A program made the position numbers and the translations under genes. The notes beneath the pieces were generated by a model. It saw only the letters and a list, made by a program, of their open reading frames with translations. It searched no databases and was not told the DNA's origin. Below are positions 60,264 through 64,000 of a stretch of 64,000 nucleotides of DNA, in pieces. Origin of the DNA: Pontibacter sp. Tf4 (lineage in GTDB: Bacteria > Bacteroidota > Bacteroidia > Cytophagales > Hymenobacteraceae); the NCBI RefSeq assembly GCF_014212495.1, contig NZ_JACKZC010000001.1:62001-126000 (forward strand), written 5' to 3'. Each line of letters opens with the position of its first letter. Position 1 is the first letter of the stretch.

Positions 60264-61433
60264 TTAGCCTTCGTAGTAAAACTTGCCGTGGGCGCTTTTT
60301 ATAGTTAGCTCGTTGCTGTTGCTGGCTTCTACGCGGCCAATGATCTGGGCATCTACGTTAAAAGATCTCGAGATCGCGATCAGTTCCTGTGCGTATTGCT
60401 CCGGCAGGTAAATCTCCAGGCGGTGGCCCATGTTAAACACCTTGTACATCTCTTTCCAGTCGGTGTGGCTTTGCTCCTGTATAATGCGGAACAGCGGAGG
60501 CGTGGCGAACAGGTTGTCTTTTATGATGTGTACCTTGTCGGTGAAGTGCAGCACTTTGGTCTGGGCGCCACCACTGCAATGCACCATGCCGTGTATGTGT
60601 TGGCGATGCTCCTGCAGTATTGTTTTAACTATAGGCGCATACGTGCGCGTTGGCGAGAGCACCAGTTTGCCCATTTCCAAACCGGTTTCAGGCTCCACGT
60701 CGGTTAGCTTATAGTTGCCCGAGTAAACCAGGTCGGCTGGTAGTTCAGGGTCGTAGCTTTCAGGGTACGATGCCGCAATGTAGTTATGGAACACATCGTG
60801 ACGGGCCGAGGTAAGGCCGTTGCTGCCCATACCGCCGTTGTACTCGCTCTCGTAAGTAGCCTGCCCAAATGAGGCAAAACCTACAATTACATCGCCGGGC
60901 TGTATGGTGTGGTTGCTGATCACTTCGTCGCGGCGCATGCGGGCCGTTACGGTGCTATCTACAATTATAGTACGAACCAAGTCGCCCACATCGGCTGTTT
61001 CGCCGCCGGTGCTGTAAATACCCACACCGTTATCGCGCAGCAGTTGCAGTATTTCTTCGGTACCGTTTATAATGGCGGCAATTACCTCGCCGGTCACCAG
61101 GTGCTTGTTACGGCCAATCGTAGACGAAAGCAGGATATTATCAGTAGCACCTACACACAGCAGGTCGTCGGTATTCATTACTACGGCATCCTGGGCAATG
61201 CCTTTCCAAACGCTCAGGTCACCGGTCTCTTTCCAGTACAGGTAAGCCAGCGATGATTTGGTACCGGCCCCATCGGCGTGCATGATGTTGCAGTAGTCCG
61301 GGTCGCCGGTCAGTATATCCGGGATGATCTTGCAGAAGGCTTTTGGGAAAATACCTTTGTCGATGTTTTTGATGGCGTTGTGCACATCTTCTTTGGAAGC
61401 CGACACGCCACGGCGCAAATATCTGTTTTCCAT
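60264..61433 (-). CDS. purM: Phosphoribosylformylglycinamidine cyclo-ligase (AIR synthase)
   Basis: The fifth step of purine synthesis, closing the imidazole ring to make AIR with ATP. From the ATG at 61433 the protein has 389 residues, starting MENRYLRRGVSASKEDVH. The ATP-binding fold features are HADGAGTKSSLAYLY, NTDDLLCVGATDNIL, YSTGGETADVGDLVR and GFASFGQATYESEYNGGMGSNG. It resembles the longer Bacteroidota-type AIR synthase. The frame is open upstream to 61496, but that part has no family similarity and overlaps the promoter box, so it is rejected. No other pur gene is adjacent. Confidence 0.93.
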   Translation of the reverse strand: MENRYLRRGVSASKEDVHNAIKNIDKGIFPKAFCKIIPDILTGDPDYCNIMHADGAGTKSSLAYLYWKETGDLSVWKGIAQDAVVMNTDDLLCVGATDNILLSSTIGRNKHLVTGEVIAAIINGTEEILQLLRDNGVGIYSTGGETADVGDLVRTIIVDSTVTARMRRDEVISNHTIQPGDVIVGFASFGQATYESEYNGGMGSNGLTSARHDVFHNYIAASYPESYDPELPADLVYSGNYKLTDVEPETGLEMGKLVLSPTRTYAPIVKTILQEHRQHIHGMVHCSGGAQTKVLHFTDKVHIIKDNLFATPPLFRIIQEQSHTDWKEMYKVFNMGHRLEIYLPEQYAQELIAISRSFNVDAQIIGRVEASNSNELTIKSAHGKFYYEG

Positions 61434-62437
61434 AGTTCGGGATGATTTGCCTACAAATTTAACAAAGCAGCCGGGATAAGCGCTGTAAAGGGGCAAAATA
61501 GTTTAGGTTGAATTATGAATTATGAATGGTTTGGTTTGGCTGGATCTTTAAATAGGGTCCCTACCCCAGAGGTTTACAGGATTGGGGATACCTCACCCCA
61601 GCCCCTTCCTTTTATCGAGGGCCCCTACCCCCAGAACAGGAGAGGGAGTTAGTGCTATTGCTGTAGTTTGAGCTATAGTTTAGAGGTTTCCAGTTAACCT
61701 ACCCCTACCCCTCCCAAGAGGAGAATTTCTGCTACTTCTATAGTTGGCAGCTATAGTTTCATAGTTAGCGTTGGTCATCCCCCTACCCCCTTCAAAGGGG
61801 GACTTTTCTGCTACTGCTATAATTTTATAGTTACGTTTGTCCAACCATCCTGCCCCTCTGAGCTGCGCTCGCTACCTTCGAAATTGCTTGTCGGTAGTTT
61901 ATGGAGGTAATTTTTACTGCTACTCCTTCTATAGTTATTTCGGCTATGCCTGAGGCGAGAGTCGATAGGGACGAGCATAACTCAGTAGTCTGAATCAAAC
62001 AAAAACCAGTTTGTAACCTGATCTAAGATCTTCCACCACTTAATTCTTCATGGAATAATAATATTATTTAACCCGCTGATACTATGTAGTTACCTTGCCT
62101 TTATTACCATTTACTAATATTATATGAGGAATATAACTATGGTTATTTCTTTTTGCATCCATAGGCGTACTATTAATGCTAAGGTTCCCTATTCGAATCA
62201 AAAATAAAGTTTCTAAAATTCAGATTCTGTCATCCAGTTGCAGGCGCTTTAAAGAACTGCCAATCACATTATCTCTATTTTCTACAGATAGCTTTTAAGT
62301 GCTTCTTTTACATTCTGAAGCATCTTACACCGGAAAACTCTCCCTCGACTGCTTCATGTGCTTAATCTAAATCCTCTGCTATTGGCCAATAACCTCTATT
62401 ATGCTATGACACATTTATAACTTAAATCATTAACACT
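61434..62437. repeat. Long intergenic repeat region upstream of the haloperoxidase pseudogene
   Basis: About 1 kb without a gene. The purM -7 box is at 61454. From about 61600 to 61940 there are C-rich hairpin repeats (about 61617-61650, 61700-61725, 61780-61808), with CTATAG at about 61674, 61739, 61751 and 61930. A C-rich unit (about 61848-61910) has an inserted stretch with CGCTCGCTACC and GGTAG. From about 62000 to 62437 it is A/T-rich, with no module; this should hold the promoter of the next gene, which I could not pick. Confidence 0.72.
61454..61461 (-). promoter_or_regulatory. Probable -7 box (TAnnTTTG) of purM
   Basis: On the minus strand TAAATTTG lies 20 bp before the ATG at 61433. 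It supports the 61433 start over the longer reading frame. Confidence 0.55.
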
Positions 62438-63823
62438 ATGAAAACTGTATTCAAACTTATGGGAGGACTAATAATCCTTGTGTCTCTGGGGTCCTGTGAG
62501 AAGGATGAAATAGAATCTCTGGATCCTGCTGCTGCAGGTTCTGCCACTATCAAAGGTGTAGATAATTTTAATAACGGCATGATCAATTCGTATAGCAGCG
62601 AAGTGGTACTGCAGTGGAATGAATTGTTAAGCCGGTCTATTGACAACCGTATGCCACAGCCGGCAGAAGTAAAGATCTATGCTATGGTTACCCTGGCCAT
62701 ACACGATGCCCTGAACAATGTTGTTCCGAAATATAAGACCTACGCCTTAAGCAATTTAGATGTAGATGTCAGCGGAATTACTAAAAAGAACATACATGCC
62801 GTTGCCGACGCTGCGGTTTCACAGGCCGCCCGTGATATGATCGTAAGCCTCTTTCCGCAAGCTACTTCAGCTGCCGATGCGCTATTAGATACAATTCTTT
62901 CGGGCACTGAGGACGAAGCCATGGAAGCCAGGGGCGCTGACATTGGAAGCAGAGCCGCTGCTGCCGTGCTGGCTAAAAGGGCTGCCGACTTCCCTATAAC
63001 ATTTGCATCATCTACCTTGGGTACAGCGCCAGGTGAATATAAAGCTAATTACGAGCCGTGGGTTTCAAGATTTCCAATGTTACAGAATCCGGTATTTGCT
63101 CCCAACCTGGGTAGCCTGACTCCGTTTGGCATCGAATCCGGTGATCAGTTTAGAAACGAAGCACCATATCCCCTGAATTCAGCGGAATACATTGCGGACT
63201 ATAATGAAGTAAAAGCCCTTGGCTGCACAGATTGCCCCTTAAGAACAGCAGAACAAACCCAGATTGGAGCCTTTTGGGTAGAAAACACATCCAGTTCTAT
63301 GAACAGGCTGGCCAGAGCGCTGATTGTTCAACGAAAGCTGGATGGCTGAGAAGCTGCCCGGCTCATAGCGCTCATCGAAATGTCGCAAATGGATGCTTAC
63401 ATCGCTTCATTTGATGGTAAGTATTATTTCAATTTATGGAGACCGATTACAGCCATCAGGGAAGGAGACCAGGATGGGGTAGACGCTACAATAGGAGATG
63501 TTACATGGACATCTGTTTTTGACACACCGCCTACACCAGAATTTCCTTCTACCCATGCCTACAACGGTGCCGCCGCTGCAGCAATCTTTAAATCTTTTTT
63601 TCATTCAGATCAGGTAAAACTCGACCTGGTAAGCCCATACTATGCAGCCGGCGTAGAACGCCACTTTAGCAGCTTCTCCCAAATTGCCTATGAAAACGCT
63701 GTGTCCAGGATCTATATAGGATACCATTTCAGGTACGCGGTTGAAGTAGGTTTAAGACAGGGGACAGAACTTGGCTATTATGTGTACGAGAATAACCTGA
63801 GAGAACTTAAAAAGGTGCTATAG
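62438..63823 (+). pseudogene. Vanadium-dependent haloperoxidase/PAP2-family lipoprotein with in-frame TGA
   Basis: A gene of 462 codons interrupted at codon 304 (63347-63349) by TGA; the frame before and after is the same. The 5' part has a lipoprotein signal with SLGSC (Cys20), then LSRSIDNRMPQPAEVKIYAM and ALIVQRKLDG. After the stop it continues EAARLIALIEMSQMDAYIA. The vanadate-binding motifs of the family all lie after the stop: RPITAIR (Arg335), PSTHA (codons 370-374) and SRIYIGYHF (Ser423 to His430). In relatives the broken position is commonly Trp (GWEAAR), so TGG to TGA fits. Without readthrough a 303-residue fragment lacking the active site is made. The stop codon at the end is CTA TAG. 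It could be a recent pseudogene, a sequencing error or a readthrough gene. Confidence 0.82.
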
Positions 63824-64000
63824 TTTTCGTGCTTTTAAAAGCTGTTTTACTTGTGGCAGGACAGTGATTCCGGGGAACAGTTCCTGTTCTATAGTTGCCT
63901 TGGTCCAACCACCCCTGCCCCTCAGAGCTACGCTCGCTACCTTCGAAATCGCTTCTCGGTAGTCCAAGGAGGGGAACTCTGATACTGCTATAGTTGAAGC
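63824..64000. repeat. Partial intergenic repeat array at window end
   Basis: CTATAGTT lies at about 63889 and 63989, flanking a C-rich hairpin unit (about 63908-63976) with an inserted stretch like that at 61848-61910. The array continues past the window. Confidence 0.7.

Noticed and set aside
61434-61496. Longer N-terminus of PurM
   Set aside because: The added residues do not resemble the family and cover a TAnnTTTG box; the start is 61433.
61600-61940. CRISPR array
   Set aside because: The C-rich units are spaced irregularly, vary in sequence and have no unique spacers of uniform length; no cas genes are present.
63347-63349. TGA read as selenocysteine in the haloperoxidase gene
   Set aside because: The position is Trp in relatives as I recall, not Cys, and no SECIS-like hairpin was seen just after it; a nonsense change is simpler.
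1-64000. CTATAGTT as a promoter -10 box (TATAAT-like)
   Set aside because: It occurs in both orientations, mostly inside genes and often in terminators; the promoter boxes seen here are of the TAnnTTTG type.

Overview
The window looks like a chromosomal segment of a Bacteroidota bacterium of the order Cytophagales, most like Pontibacter or another Hymenobacteraceae genus (inferred, not searched). The reasons are three secreted proteins with type IX secretion (T9SS) C-terminal sorting domains, TAnnTTTG promoter boxes, a DUF4293 membrane protein, leucine-dehydrogenase-type enzymes, a Bacteroidota-style PurM and a GldJ/GldK-like lipoprotein. No insertion sequence, phage, CRISPR array or rRNA was found. 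There is one tRNA, tRNA-Val(TAC).

Layout. 1-6.1 kb: free-Met sulfoxide reductase, then a minus-strand phospholipid group (psd, cdsA) with a glutamate dehydrogenase and a CPBP protease, divergent from dusB. 6.1-6.9 kb: a repeat-filled gap with a cloverleaf-like element. 6.9-21.5 kb: an EamA transporter and two giant paralogous T9SS surface proteins (1813 and 2590 residues). 22-33 kb: GNAT-like protein, histidine kinase, hemA, ArsR regulator, anmK, a second amino-acid dehydrogenase, MscS channel, AsmA-like protein and the tRNA. 34-39 kb: a minus-strand housekeeping run in transcription order nusB, ytxH-like, NAD-isocitrate dehydrogenase, DUF1573 lipoprotein, yajC, ybbR-like, coaE. 39-49.7 kb: leucine dehydrogenase, two ABC exporters (one with a GyrI-like partner, followed by a TetR regulator and an FGE-fold lipoprotein), and a third T9SS protein. 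50-61.5 kb: a Cys/Met PLP enzyme with truA, Wzi-like outer-membrane protein, a thiolase of the 3-oxoadipyl-CoA type, DUF4293, DUF4476, three small outer-membrane barrel proteins and purM. 62.4-63.8 kb: a vanadium-haloperoxidase-like gene broken by one in-frame TGA.

The most striking signal is not a gene. The 10-bp palindrome AACTATAGTT, mostly as CTATAGTT or AACTATAG, occurs throughout the window in genes and gaps. Reading by eye I found about 140 CTATAG hexamers, against roughly 16-19 expected by chance. It also supplies stop codons (CTA TAG) and sits in a terminator loop. In intergenic gaps it punctuates composite arrays of short hairpin modules that recur in the same order (6.2 kb and 42.3 kb most clearly). 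Some modules keep a fixed frame while their stems change on both sides, as if by compensatory change. I regard the palindrome plus its hairpin arrays as the best candidate for an undescribed system here.
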